A stretch of DNA of 64,000 nt from assembly GCF_949287625.1 (NCBI RefSeq), contig NZ_CASEGO010000003.1, positions 1 through 64,000 of the forward strand, written 5' to 3'. This DNA is from an uncultured Brachyspira sp. Lineage in GTDB: Bacteria > Spirochaetota > Brachyspiria > Brachyspirales > Brachyspiraceae. Under the pieces are notes generated by a model. The model did not search any database. It was given only the letters and a program-made list of their open reading frames with translations, and was not told the DNA's origin. The position numbers and the translations under genes were made by a program. Positions 8,376 to 16,558 of the stretch are shown here, one piece after another. Numbering within the stretch: the first letter of the stretch is position 1; each line of letters starts with the position of its first letter.

Positions 8376-8481
8376 CTTTCTTTTAATAATATTTTATCTA
8401 AAACAAAATTATGATATTTGCATTATTTATAATATAATTTTTTTAGTATTAACTCCGAAATTAATAACGGAGTAATTTAAT

Positions 8482-9693
8482 ATGTATGTAGAAAATGTTC
8501 ATATAAAGAATTTTACTGTATTTAGAGATTGTAAAATAGATTTTTCTAATGGAGTTAACATATTTATTGGAGAGAATGGAACAGGTAAAACACATTTACT
8601 TAAAGCTATTTACTGTTTGAATGAAACTTTCTATGAAAGAATAGGTAATAATAAGTATAAAATGTCTGTTGATAAATTACATTATCCATTTAATTACCCT
8701 TTTAATTTATTAAATAAATTAAAATATAATGAAATAAAAGATTATATTAAGAATAAAGAAACTGAACTACAGGAATATATTAAGGAATTCAATTTATTGC
8801 AAAATAAAGAAGATAGAAAAGAATTAAAAATAAATATTGTAAATAAATTTAATGAATATTTTGATTTTATTACTGATTGGGAAATTGAATTCAATAACGT
8901 AGTTATAAAATTATCAAATAATAATACTAAAATAAAAGATAATACCATTTTTTCAAATAATATTTTCTGTATTTATGATAAGAATAATATTAAAGATAAT
9001 GAGAGTTTATTTGATGATAATGAATATATATTTAAAAATAAAAAAATTACATATATACCTTGTAAAGATATTTTAACTAATTCAAAAGGTTTTGTCTCAT
9101 TATATAATAAAAGGGAGGTATCTTTTGAATCTGTATATTATGATGTTTTAAATAAGGCTTTTGTACCTCAATTAAGAGAAATATCTTTTCATATGCAAGA
9201 AATCACTGAAAAAATAGAAAATGCAATAGGCGGAATTGTTATTCAAAAAGATGAGGTATTTTTTATTAAGTATAAAGATTTTGGAGAAGTGCAGTTTACA
9301 ATGGCGGCTGAAGGACATAAAAAACTTGCTTTGCTTTGGCTTCTTATAAAAAATGGAGAGATAGATAAGGATACTATACTTCTTTTTGATGAACCAGAAT
9401 CAAATCTTAATCCTAAACTTACAAGAGTTTTGGTTGATATATTATTAAGTTTATCAAGGATAGGAGTGCAGATATTTTTGGCTACTCATAATAATTTTAT
9501 TATAGAAGATTTTGAATTACAAAGAAGAGAAAATGATAAAATTAAATTTCATTCTTTTTATTTTGATAATGATAAAAATAAAGGTGTATTAGTTGAGAGC
9601 AATGAATATTTAAATAATATACAACATAATTCAATAGAGGATAAGTTTGAAGAACAGCATTTGCAGTCTATAGAAAATGCATTTAAAAAGTAA
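8482..9693 (+). CDS. AAA-family (OLD/RecF-like) ATPase of a putative two-gene defence cassette
   Basis: The 403-residue SMC-like ATPase has the fold seen in OLD, RecF and AAA_15/AAA_21 proteins. Walker A is GENGTGKT (residues 30-37) and an acidic, coiled middle region spans about 80-200. A degenerate ABC signature AAEGHKK lies at about 275-281, Walker B is LLFDEPESNLNP (300-311) and the H-motif is LATHNN (333-338). It has no TOPRIM domain, so unlike OLD it lacks its own nuclease. A PD-(D/E)XK-like protein follows 10 bp later. Such ATPase-effector pairs are common in phage defence (OLD, Gabija, PARIS, Septu types), but this exact pair is not one I can name. The cassette lies within perfect 24-bp direct repeats. 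Confidence 0.85.
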   Translation: MYVENVHIKNFTVFRDCKIDFSNGVNIFIGENGTGKTHLLKAIYCLNETFYERIGNNKYKMSVDKLHYPFNYPFNLLNKLKYNEIKDYIKNKETELQEYIKEFNLLQNKEDRKELKINIVNKFNEYFDFITDWEIEFNNVVIKLSNNNTKIKDNTIFSNNIFCIYDKNNIKDNESLFDDNEYIFKNKKITYIPCKDILTNSKGFVSLYNKREVSFESVYYDVLNKAFVPQLREISFHMQEITEKIENAIGGIVIQKDEVFFIKYKDFGEVQFTMAAEGHKKLALLWLLIKNGEIDKDTILLFDEPESNLNPKLTRVLVDILLSLSRIGVQIFLATHNNFIIEDFELQRRENDKIKFHSFYFDNDKNKGVLVESNEYLNNIQHNSIEDKFEEQHLQSIENAFKK

Positions 9694-9703
9694 TTAATTA
9701 TTT

Positions 9704-10252
9704 ATGGAAGTATTTGAAGAAAAAAGCAATTTTAAAATGACTTATAATGATAATTCCGTAATTGTCAGAAAAATAGATGATGAAAAATTAAATTATAGCT
9801 ATTGTATGAAGAATGTTGATTTTATTGTATATGTTAATGATATAATTATTTTTATTGAAGTAAAAAATTATAATAAAAAATATTTGGAACTTGAAACAGA
9901 AGAAGAAAAAAATAATTTCTTTTCAAAATTTGTGTATAGAAAACAAGAAGATGGATATTCTTATACTTATGATTGTATACAAAAAGCAAGAGATACTTTT
10001 ATAAGAGAATATTCATCAAATAAATTAGGTTTAAATATATATTATTATGTTATTGTTTCTATGCCTAGCAGTATTCCAAAATTTGTATTAAGAAATATGC
10101 GTAAAGGGTTGGAACATAATTTACCTATTTTTTCAAATATTAATAAGTCATTATATAACAATCAGTTTATATATACTTCTAATGTTTTAACAGAATATTC
10201 TTGGAATAGTTATATGAAAAACATATTAGGTATTGAAGTTAATTTTTATTAG
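9704..10252 (+). CDS. PD-(D/E)XK-like nuclease partner of the AAA ATPase
   Basis: The 182-residue protein carries the sequence D39-FIVYVNDIIIFI-E52-V-K54, which is the D...(D/E)XK catalytic pattern with beta strands before and after it. The remainder is Tyr-, Asn- and Lys-rich and I recognise no other domain. The gene begins 10 bp after the ATPase stop without a clear ribosome site, so translation is probably coupled to the ATPase. The likely role is the effector nuclease of the cassette, regulated by the ATPase; this is inference from motif and position. An alternative is a tRNA-targeting or DNA-binding protein that merely resembles the nuclease pattern. Confidence 0.6.
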   Translation: MEVFEEKSNFKMTYNDNSVIVRKIDDEKLNYSYCMKNVDFIVYVNDIIIFIEVKNYNKKYLELETEEEKNNFFSKFVYRKQEDGYSYTYDCIQKARDTFIREYSSNKLGLNIYYYVIVSMPSSIPKFVLRNMRKGLEHNLPIFSNINKSLYNNQFIYTSNVLTEYSWNSYMKNILGIEVNFY

Positions 10253-10277
10253 AAAATATTATTTGAAATTAACATAA

Positions 10278-10301
10278 TAATAAAATTCGCTTGATTTAAT
10301 A
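10278..10301 (+). repeat. Right 24-bp direct repeat bracketing the ATPase-nuclease cassette
   Basis: This is an exact copy of 8352-8375, placed 25 bp after the nuclease stop codon and 66 bp before pyrG. The repeat-to-repeat distance is 1926 bp. Confidence 0.9.
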
Positions 10302-10367
10302 ATAATTTATGATAATGTTATAGCGATTTTATTATATTTTAATAAAAAATAAAAATTAGAGGATTAT

Positions 10368-11984
10368 ATGAACACTAAATACATATTTGTAACAGGCGGT
10401 GTTGTATCTGGTTTAGGTAAGGGTATAACAGCAGCTTCACTAGGAAGACTTTTAAAGGCTAGGGGATTAAGCGTAACTATACAAAAATTTGACCCGTATA
10501 TAAATGTAGATCCCGGCACTATGAGTCCTTTTCAGCATGGTGAAGTTTTTGTTACTGATGACGGAGCGGAAACTGATTTGGATATTGGGCATTATGAGAG
10601 ATTTATAGATGAAAATTTAAATAAATACAGCAATGTTACTACTGGTAAAATATATCAGCATGTTATAAATATGGAAAGAGAAGGTAAATACCTTGGAGAG
10701 ACTGTTCAGGTTATACCTCATATTACTAATGAAATAAAAAGAAGAATATACAGAGAAAATGATACTAAAAAAACAGATATAGTGATTACCGAAATAGGGG
10801 GTACTATTGGAGATATAGAATCCCTTCCATATATAGAAGCTATAAGACAGGTAAAAACACAGTTAGGTCAGGATAATGTACTTTATATACATGTAACTTT
10901 AATACCTTTTATAAAATCTTCAGAAGAAATCAAGACTAAACCTACTCAGCATAGCGTTAAAGAACTTATGCAAAGCGGTATTATACCAGATATTATAGTT
11001 TGCCGAACTAGTCAGCATTTGCAGGAATCGCATAAAAAAAAGATAGCATTATTCTGCAATGTACCTAAAGATAATGTATTTGAAAACTTTGATGAGCCAA
11101 ATATATACGGAGTGCCTTTAATGCTTGAAGCTCAGGGGCTTTCTGATGTTGTATGCAGGCATTTTAAATTAGAAACTGCTAAAATAGATTTAACTAATTG
11201 GACTGATTTGGTATGTAAGCAAAAAAATATAGCTATACAGAATGATAAAGTAAAGATTGCTATAGTGGGAAAATATGTTTCTATGAAAGATGCTTATATT
11301 TCTTTAACAGAAGCATTAAATCATGGCGGAATATATAATGATATTAATGTTGATATAGATTGGATATCCGCTGAGGATTTGGAAGATGTTGAAGATATAT
11401 CAAAATATTTTAAAGGTGTTCATGGACTTATTATACCGGGAGGATTTGGAGAGAGAGGTATTGAAGGTAAAATAGAAGCTATTAAATATGCTAGAGAAAA
11501 TAAAATACCTTATTTCGGAATATGTTTGGGTATGCAGCTTATGAGTGTAGAGTTTGCAAGAAATGTATTAAAACTTGAAGATGCTAATACTATAGAAGTT
11601 AATGAAAATGTAAAAAATCCTATTATTACGCTTATGGAAGAACAGAAAAAAAATATATTAAAAGGCGGTACAATGCGTCTTGGTGCTTTTGAGTGTGATA
11701 TAAAAGAAGGAAGTTTGGCTCATAAATTATACGGAAAAACATCAATAAGCGAAAGACATAGACATAGATATGAGTTCAATAATGCCTATATTGATAAAAT
11801 GGAGAAAGCTGGATTTATTATCACAGGAAAATTAAAAAATGGAAATCTGGCTGAAATAGCAGAAGTTAAAGATCACCCTTATATGATAGGTGTTCAGTTC
11901 CACCCAGAATTAAAATCAAGAATTACTAATCCGCATCCTTTGTTTGTAGGATTTATAGAAGCAGCCAAAAAATTTAGAAAGTAA
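10368..11984 (+). CDS. pyrG: CTP synthase
   Basis: This glutamine-dependent enzyme converts UTP to CTP with ATP. The 538 residues match the two-domain family. The synthetase domain opens with the motif FVTGGVVSGLGKGI (about residues 7-20) and contains DPYINVDPGTMSPFQHGEVF. The class I glutamine amidotransferase domain has the nucleophile Cys in PYFGICLGMQ (about 389) and the His/Glu pair in FHPEL (about 514). The ribosome site AGAGGA precedes the ATG. The gene lies downstream of the repeat-bracketed ATPase-nuclease cassette and ends in a good hairpin at 12006. Confidence 0.97.
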   Translation: MNTKYIFVTGGVVSGLGKGITAASLGRLLKARGLSVTIQKFDPYINVDPGTMSPFQHGEVFVTDDGAETDLDIGHYERFIDENLNKYSNVTTGKIYQHVINMEREGKYLGETVQVIPHITNEIKRRIYRENDTKKTDIVITEIGGTIGDIESLPYIEAIRQVKTQLGQDNVLYIHVTLIPFIKSSEEIKTKPTQHSVKELMQSGIIPDIIVCRTSQHLQESHKKKIALFCNVPKDNVFENFDEPNIYGVPLMLEAQGLSDVVCRHFKLETAKIDLTNWTDLVCKQKNIAIQNDKVKIAIVGKYVSMKDAYISLTEALNHGGIYNDINVDIDWISAEDLEDVEDISKYFKGVHGLIIPGGFGERGIEGKIEAIKYARENKIPYFGICLGMQLMSVEFARNVLKLEDANTIEVNENVKNPIITLMEEQKKNILKGGTMRLGAFECDIKEGSLAHKLYGKTSISERHRHRYEFNNAYIDKMEKAGFIITGKLKNGNLAEIAEVKDHPYMIGVQFHPELKSRITNPHPLFVGFIEAAKKFRK

Positions 11985-12005
11985 AGATTAATATTTTTAT
12001 AAATT

Positions 12006-12035
12006 GGCATGCTTATAATTGGCATGCCATTTTTA
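12006..12035 (+). terminator. pyrG terminator
   Basis: The hairpin GGCATGC-loop-GCATGCC (12006-12012 and 12022-12028) is followed by ATTTTTAT, 21 bases after the pyrG stop. Confidence 0.8.
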
Positions 12036-12067
12036 TATTACGGCAGCCTGACATGTAATTTTTTTAA

Positions 12068-12155
12068 TATATACTGGAACGATTTCATTTTGTCAACTAA
12101 TGTACATTATATAGAATTATCAACTTTTTTGCCGCACAAAAAAGTTGCAAAAAAC
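12068..12155 (+). repeat. Dispersed repeat R3, copy 1
   Basis: This segment begins TATACTGGAAC and contains ACATTATATAGAATTATCAA. It matches the last 68 bases of the window (63933-64000), which are cut off by the window end. The short open frame across it (12009-12194) starts inside the pyrG terminator and is not a gene. Confidence 0.8.
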
Positions 12156-12209
12156 GCAATTGCTAGAATTTTATATTTTAAAAATATGTATTAGATGTAT
12201 GGTAATACT

Positions 12210-12350
12210 CGAAATTTAGGCTAAAAATGCAGTTCTTTTGGTTCTTTTATACCAATAAAAGAACTTGGGTGCGGGGCAAAGCTCTGCAAATATTTAAATC
12301 AAAAAAATTAATTTTTGACAAATTATATTTGTTTAGGTATATCATTTGAT
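12210..12350 (+). repeat. Dispersed repeat, B1-type module (diverged)
   Basis: This AT-rich segment has a GC-rich core and matches the B1 module at 24055-24170. Shared words are AAAATGCAGT(C/T)CTTTTG-like, an AAAAGAAnTTGGGTGnGGGGCAAAG core and TTTTTGACAAA. It ends in the GTTTAGGTATAT word that starts the A modules elsewhere, read in the opposite sense. With R3 it fills the 280-bp gap between pyrG and metQ. No gene is seen. Confidence 0.7.
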
Positions 12351-12425
12351 GAATATATTATGTATAGTAGAAAAATATTAATGATGAGATTAAAATTATA
12401 AAAGCAGGTTATTGATATTATTTAA

Positions 12426-12456
12426 CTAATAGGAGTTAATATAAAACTCCTATTAG
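12426..12456 (-). terminator. Terminator of the methionine transporter operon
   Basis: A perfect 12-bp stem (CTAATAGGAGTT with AACTCCTATTAG) and a 7-base loop lie 18 bases downstream of the metQ stop. The better T-run is on the plus strand, so it may act in both directions. Confidence 0.75.
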
Positions 12457-12474
12457 ATTTTTTATTATAATAGA

Positions 12475-13272
12475 TTAATATATTATATAAGCACCCTGAA
12501 ATATTTCATTAAATTTGTTTTTAAATTCTTCTGTTTGAGTAACTTTAATGATATCCTGAGCCCATTTAGAATTCTCATTTCCTTCATTTACAACTAATCC
12601 TGTAGGGAAATTATTGTATTCTCCGTCTTCCACTATATATGAATGAGCATCAAAACCAGCATTTTTCATAACGCTTGAAAATGTTATAGTAGCATCAGCA
12701 TCTGCATAAGAACCAGCTGTTGATGTAGTTTCTACTTCTAAGAATTTTATATTTTTTGGATTTTCTTTTATATCAAGCATAGTATAAAATTCTCCTGTTT
12801 TTTCTCCCAATTTTAAAAGACCTAATTTTTCAAGGAATCTAAGTCCTCTGTCCATATTGCTTGGATCATTAGATATGGTAATTGTAGCTCCGTCAGGTAT
12901 TTCTTCCAATGTTTTATGTTTTGATGAATATAGAGCATTTAAAGATGCATATTTAAATCCATCAACTAAAACTAAATGTGAGTTATTAGCCTTATTAAAA
13001 GTATCTATCCAAGGTTTATGATTTAGTATTAGACCATCAATCTCATTAGCACTTAAAGCCAAAGCAGGCAAATTATTTCCGTCAAATACTTTGACTTCCA
13101 TTTTATAGCCTTCTTTTTCCATTAGTCTTTTAATTTCTTCCACTGCTTCAGCATTTAAAGCCATACATCCTATTACTATAGTATCATTTGATGAAGATGA
13201 TGCTTTGTTAGAGCAAGATGCCATTAATAAAATGAGCATCATTGATAAAATTGATATTATTTTTCCTTTCAT
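12475..13272 (-). CDS. metQ: Methionine ABC transporter substrate-binding lipoprotein
   Basis: This 265-residue NLPA/MetQ family lipoprotein has its signal peptide ending in LLMASC (lipidated Cys about residue 20). The mature part begins TIVIGCMALNAEAVEEIK and contains the family segments IPDGATITISNDPSNMDRGL and LGLLKLGE. It delivers D/L-methionine to the MetI permease. The ribosome site GGAG lies before ATG 13272. It is the last gene of a metN-metI-DUF169-metQ operon; metQ commonly follows metI directly, but here a DUF169 gene lies between them. Confidence 0.9.
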   Translation of the reverse strand: MKGKIISILSMMLILLMASCSNKASSSSNDTIVIGCMALNAEAVEEIKRLMEKEGYKMEVKVFDGNNLPALALSANEIDGLILNHKPWIDTFNKANNSHLVLVDGFKYASLNALYSSKHKTLEEIPDGATITISNDPSNMDRGLRFLEKLGLLKLGEKTGEFYTMLDIKENPKNIKFLEVETTSTAGSYADADATITFSSVMKNAGFDAHSYIVEDGEYNNFPTGLVVNEGNENSKWAQDIIKVTQTEEFKNKFNEIFQGAYIIY

Positions 13273-13294
13273 TTTTTCTCCTTTTTTTATTTTA

Positions 13295-14101
13295 TTATTC
13301 TCTTTCGGCGATTCCGCCTATATAGCCATTATCATCGTAGTTTTGATTCATTTTTATTTCTAATAAATCGGATAAATTATTTTTTTCAAGTTTTTCTTTA
13401 ATGATTTTTTTATGTTTATTTCGTTCAAGAGGATTTATAGTTTTAATTAATCCGTCAAATACATTTAAAAATATTCTATAAGGCATTCCAACTCCCATTT
13501 CATCGTCTTTCCAGCCAGCCATCATTCTTGTACCAGAACACATCATAGACATATTAAAGCATCCATTTTCATAAGGATAAGAAGTACATTCCTCACAAAG
13601 TGCCTGCATACCAGATAATTTTATATTATTAGCATGTCCGTAATGATAGGCATATCCATGAGCTAAACGCATAGCCTGATATGGTTTGCATACAAATATA
13701 ACAATATCAGGTTCTTCTTTATAATCTTTTAAAGGCATAATTGCTACTCCGAAAATTTTATGCTCACAATAAACCATATTTCTTGACATCTTTCTGCTTA
13801 CGCCTAAATCTCTGTATGTTCCAGCCTTTACTCTCCTTACTCCAGATACAGTTTCAGGAAGTACACTTTGAAATCCAAGAGCAACAGCACCTCCTGAACA
13901 TGCATTATGTCCTTTATGTATTTTTAATTTTCTTCCTTCGCTTGCTCGGCTTACAAACCTGCAGTAAGATGTTTTATTTTTTGTTTCTTCAGCATCTAGT
14001 TTATTATATTCATCTTCTGTAAATATGAATTTTATTCCTACTGGACATCTTTCTAATTCTAATATGCTGTTAAGTATTTTATCCATTTCTTCTAAATTCA
14101 T
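13295..14101 (-). CDS. DUF169 (COG2043) protein in the methionine operon
   Basis: This 268-residue member of the DUF169 family has unknown function. Cysteines are conserved-looking and clustered: SYCRFV (about residue 47), HNACSGG (about 67), and CEECTSYPYENGCFNMSMMC (about 168-187). They suggest metal or cofactor binding. It has no signal peptide. It lies 11 bp after metI and 22 bp before metQ, so it is an integral part of the operon, with a ribosome site (AAAGGA). The context suggests a role linked to methionine or a sulfur compound imported by MetNIQ; this is inference. Confidence 0.8.
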   Translation of the reverse strand: MNLEEMDKILNSILELERCPVGIKFIFTEDEYNKLDAEETKNKTSYCRFVSRASEGRKLKIHKGHNACSGGAVALGFQSVLPETVSGVRRVKAGTYRDLGVSRKMSRNMVYCEHKIFGVAIMPLKDYKEEPDIVIFVCKPYQAMRLAHGYAYHYGHANNIKLSGMQALCEECTSYPYENGCFNMSMMCSGTRMMAGWKDDEMGVGMPYRIFLNVFDGLIKTINPLERNKHKKIIKEKLEKNNLSDLLEIKMNQNYDDNGYIGGIAERE

Positions 14102-14112
14102 AAATATATCCT

Positions 14113-14769
14113 TTAAATTAATTTTTTATATATAAAATCGCCTATATATTGTGCTATATTTACAAATAAAAACATAATAAATACAGAAAAATATAGTATT
14201 GTATTATTAAAACTCTGATATCCGTAAGTCAATGCTACAGCACCGAGTCCGCCTCCCCCTACTGCACCTGCTATAGTAGTTGCCGCAATATAATTAACTG
14301 CAGCCATAGTAACAACTGATACTATAGAAGGTATTGATTCTCTGATAATTACTCCAAACATTATTTGAATATTTGTAGCTCCGAATGATTTTGCTGCCTC
14401 TATTAACTGCTTATCAACTTTAATAAAACTGCTTTCAAGTAATCTTGCTATAAATGCCGTTGCTGTAATTGATAATGGAAGTATTACAGCCTTTTCTCCT
14501 ATAGTTGTTCCTATTATAAGACGCGTAAAAGGAGATATGGCAACTATTAGTATTAATATTGGAAATGATCTTATAGTATTAACTATAAAACTTAATACAT
14601 TATAGAATTTCTTTTTATAATTAAGTCCGTTGGGACCGTACATTGTTAATAAAACCGCTATTATAAATCCCAATACAAATCCTATTAATATAGTAAAAAA
14701 TACTATTCTAATTGTTACTATTGTAGAAGGCAGTATTAGTTTTACGAAGTAATTTATATATTTATCCAA
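14113..14769 (-). CDS. metI: Methionine ABC transporter permease
   Basis: This 218-residue inner-membrane permease has about five to six helices and the cytoplasmic coupling (EAA) motif EAAKSFGATNIQIMFGVI (about residues 132-149). The family sequence IAGAVGGGGLGAVALTYGYQ lies near the C-terminus. The start is TTG at 14769, one base after the metN stop, with its ribosome site AGGAG inside the end of metN. This implies tight translational coupling. Confidence 0.93.
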   Translation of the reverse strand: MDKYINYFVKLILPSTIVTIRIVFFTILIGFVLGFIIAVLLTMYGPNGLNYKKKFYNVLSFIVNTIRSFPILILIVAISPFTRLIIGTTIGEKAVILPLSITATAFIARLLESSFIKVDKQLIEAAKSFGATNIQIMFGVIIRESIPSIVSVVTMAAVNYIAATTIAGAVGGGGLGAVALTYGYQSFNNTILYFSVFIMFLFVNIAQYIGDFIYKKLI

Positions 14770-14770
14770 T

Positions 14771-15733
14771 TTATTCTCCTAACACTTTATAATTTTCTAT
14801 ATTGATAGATTTTAAATATTCTTCAACTTTTTTTAAATCATTACTATTTATAACATTTATTATAACTTTTCCTATTATGCAGTTTTTATAATCTTCCATA
14901 ATAAAGTCTATTATATTTACATTAAATTTTCTTATTAATTTTTCTATAATATTATTTGAATCATCTTTTTTATACATAATTTCAATATTTTTACCAGAAT
15001 TAGGGAGTAAAATCCTATTATCTCCTAGTATATTGATAAGAGAAGCAGGCTGATTAATAAATATTTCTTCAACAATACCTTTGTCTTTTACAATACCATC
15101 TTCTATTATAGCCATATCATCACATATAGATTTTACTACATTCATCTGATGTGTAACCAATACTATTGTGATCCCCATAGATTTATTTATATTATTCAAA
15201 AGCTCCATAATTGCTTCAGAATTTTTAGGATCTAATGCTGAAGTAGCTTCATCAGATAATAATATTTTAGGATTCATAGACAATGCTCTTGCAATAGCAA
15301 CTCTTTGTTTTTGTCCTCCAGAAAGATCTCTTGCAAGATTATTTATTTTTTCATACATTCCTACAACATCTATTAAATATCTGACACGCTCATCTATTTC
15401 TTTTTTATTATAATGCCAGCATTGCATAGGAAATGCTATATTATCATATACGCTTGCCCTTGTAATTAGTGAAAAATGCTGGAATATCATTCCTACATCT
15501 CTTCTAAACATTCTCAATTCTTTTTCATTAAGTTTTTTTATATCAATTCCATTTACTTCTAAATATCCAGAATCATATTTTTCTAATCCATTTATACATC
15601 TTAGTAAAGTAGATTTTCCTGCACCGCTTCTTCCTATTATGCCGAAAATTTTACCTTTATCTATATCAAGATCTATTCCTTTTAATATTTCTATATTGTT
15701 ATATTGTTTTTTTAATGCTGCTATTTTGATCAT
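14771..15733 (-). CDS. metN: Methionine ABC transporter ATPase
   Basis: This 320-residue MetN protein energises methionine import. The ABC domain shows Walker A GRSGAGKST (about residues 33-41), signature LSGGQKQRVAIARAL (about 141) and Walker B ILLSDEATSALD (about 160-171). The C-terminal region (about 245-318) has the length and pattern of the NIL domain, which binds methionine and inhibits transport. It is the first gene of the operon. The upstream 190 bp contain a 13-bp direct repeat (TGAATTAATTATT at 15752 and 15805) that might be an operator. No SAM riboswitch was recognised. Confidence 0.95.
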   Translation of the reverse strand: MIKIAALKKQYNNIEILKGIDLDIDKGKIFGIIGRSGAGKSTLLRCINGLEKYDSGYLEVNGIDIKKLNEKELRMFRRDVGMIFQHFSLITRASVYDNIAFPMQCWHYNKKEIDERVRYLIDVVGMYEKINNLARDLSGGQKQRVAIARALSMNPKILLSDEATSALDPKNSEAIMELLNNINKSMGITIVLVTHQMNVVKSICDDMAIIEDGIVKDKGIVEEIFINQPASLINILGDNRILLPNSGKNIEIMYKKDDSNNIIEKLIRKFNVNIIDFIMEDYKNCIIGKVIINVINSNDLKKVEEYLKSINIENYKVLGE

Positions 15734-15922
15734 AATACTAGTTTTATTTATTGAATTAATTATTAAGATTTTATTGGATTTATTTAAATAAACACACGGT
15801 TTAATGAATTAATTATTCTGGGGAAAATAATAATCTTTAAAAAAGAAGAAAAAAATATTAAAAATCATATACTCTATTATAGCATAGTAAAATAAAAAAT
15901 CAATTGATTTTAATGTGATATA

Positions 15923-16441
15923 CTATTTAAAATCTTTATAGAGCATACTTGGCTGAACATCAGTATTATTTTGATATTTACTGCTGGTATATTCTTCATA
16001 TTCTCCATCTATAGTGTGATAATAAAGCTGAGCTATCTCTACATTTGGATATATTATAATAGGCTTTATGCAGAATATTTCCAAAGTCCAATATCCAGCA
16101 AAACCTACATCGCCGAAACCAGCTGTAATATGAATAAATATTCCAAGTCTCCCTATAGATGAACGTCCTTCTATCATAGGTACATATTTTTTTGTTTTTG
16201 TATATTCAAGGGTGCGTCCAAGATACAATTCATTAGGTTTTAATTCATATCCGCTTTCTGGTATTATTATTTCTTTTGTTTCGCTTAGTTTTTTCATATC
16301 AAGAACTTTATCTTTATATACTAAGAGTTTATTATGCAGTCTTACATTATAACTGTTTGAATTTAATTGTTTTCTATTGAATGGTTCTATTATTATATCT
16401 TCACCTATATTTTTTTCTATTTGAAGCCCAGACAAAATCAT
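15923..16441 (-). CDS. dcd: dCTP deaminase
   Basis: This trimeric dUTPase-fold enzyme deaminates dCTP to dUTP for dTMP synthesis. The 172 residues contain the family motifs GRSSIGRLG (about 111-119), HITAGFGDVGFAGYWTLEI (about 123-141, with the catalytic Glu in TLE) and QLYYHTIDGEYEEY. It starts at ATG 16441 with AGGA upstream. It stands alone, downstream of metN and divergent from pgi. Whether it also has dUTPase activity, as in some bifunctional members, cannot be told. Confidence 0.92.
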   Translation of the reverse strand: MILSGLQIEKNIGEDIIIEPFNRKQLNSNSYNVRLHNKLLVYKDKVLDMKKLSETKEIIIPESGYELKPNELYLGRTLEYTKTKKYVPMIEGRSSIGRLGIFIHITAGFGDVGFAGYWTLEIFCIKPIIIYPNVEIAQLYYHTIDGEYEEYTSSKYQNNTDVQPSMLYKDFK

Positions 16442-16558
16442 CTATCTTTATCCTGTTTTGTTGTTATATTTTTATTTAAGAAATTATAATTATTTTCTTT
16501 ATTTTTCGGTATTATTATAGTATAATTTACCAACTAAAATAAAACGAGGGAGTTATTA

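Noticed and set aside
12009..12194. 61-codon open frame after pyrG
   Set aside because: It begins inside the pyrG terminator hairpin and runs through the dispersed R3 repeat; no ribosome site and no protein-like composition.
15734..15922. SAM riboswitch in front of the methionine operon
   Set aside because: No conserved riboswitch stems; only AT-rich sequence and a 13-bp direct repeat.
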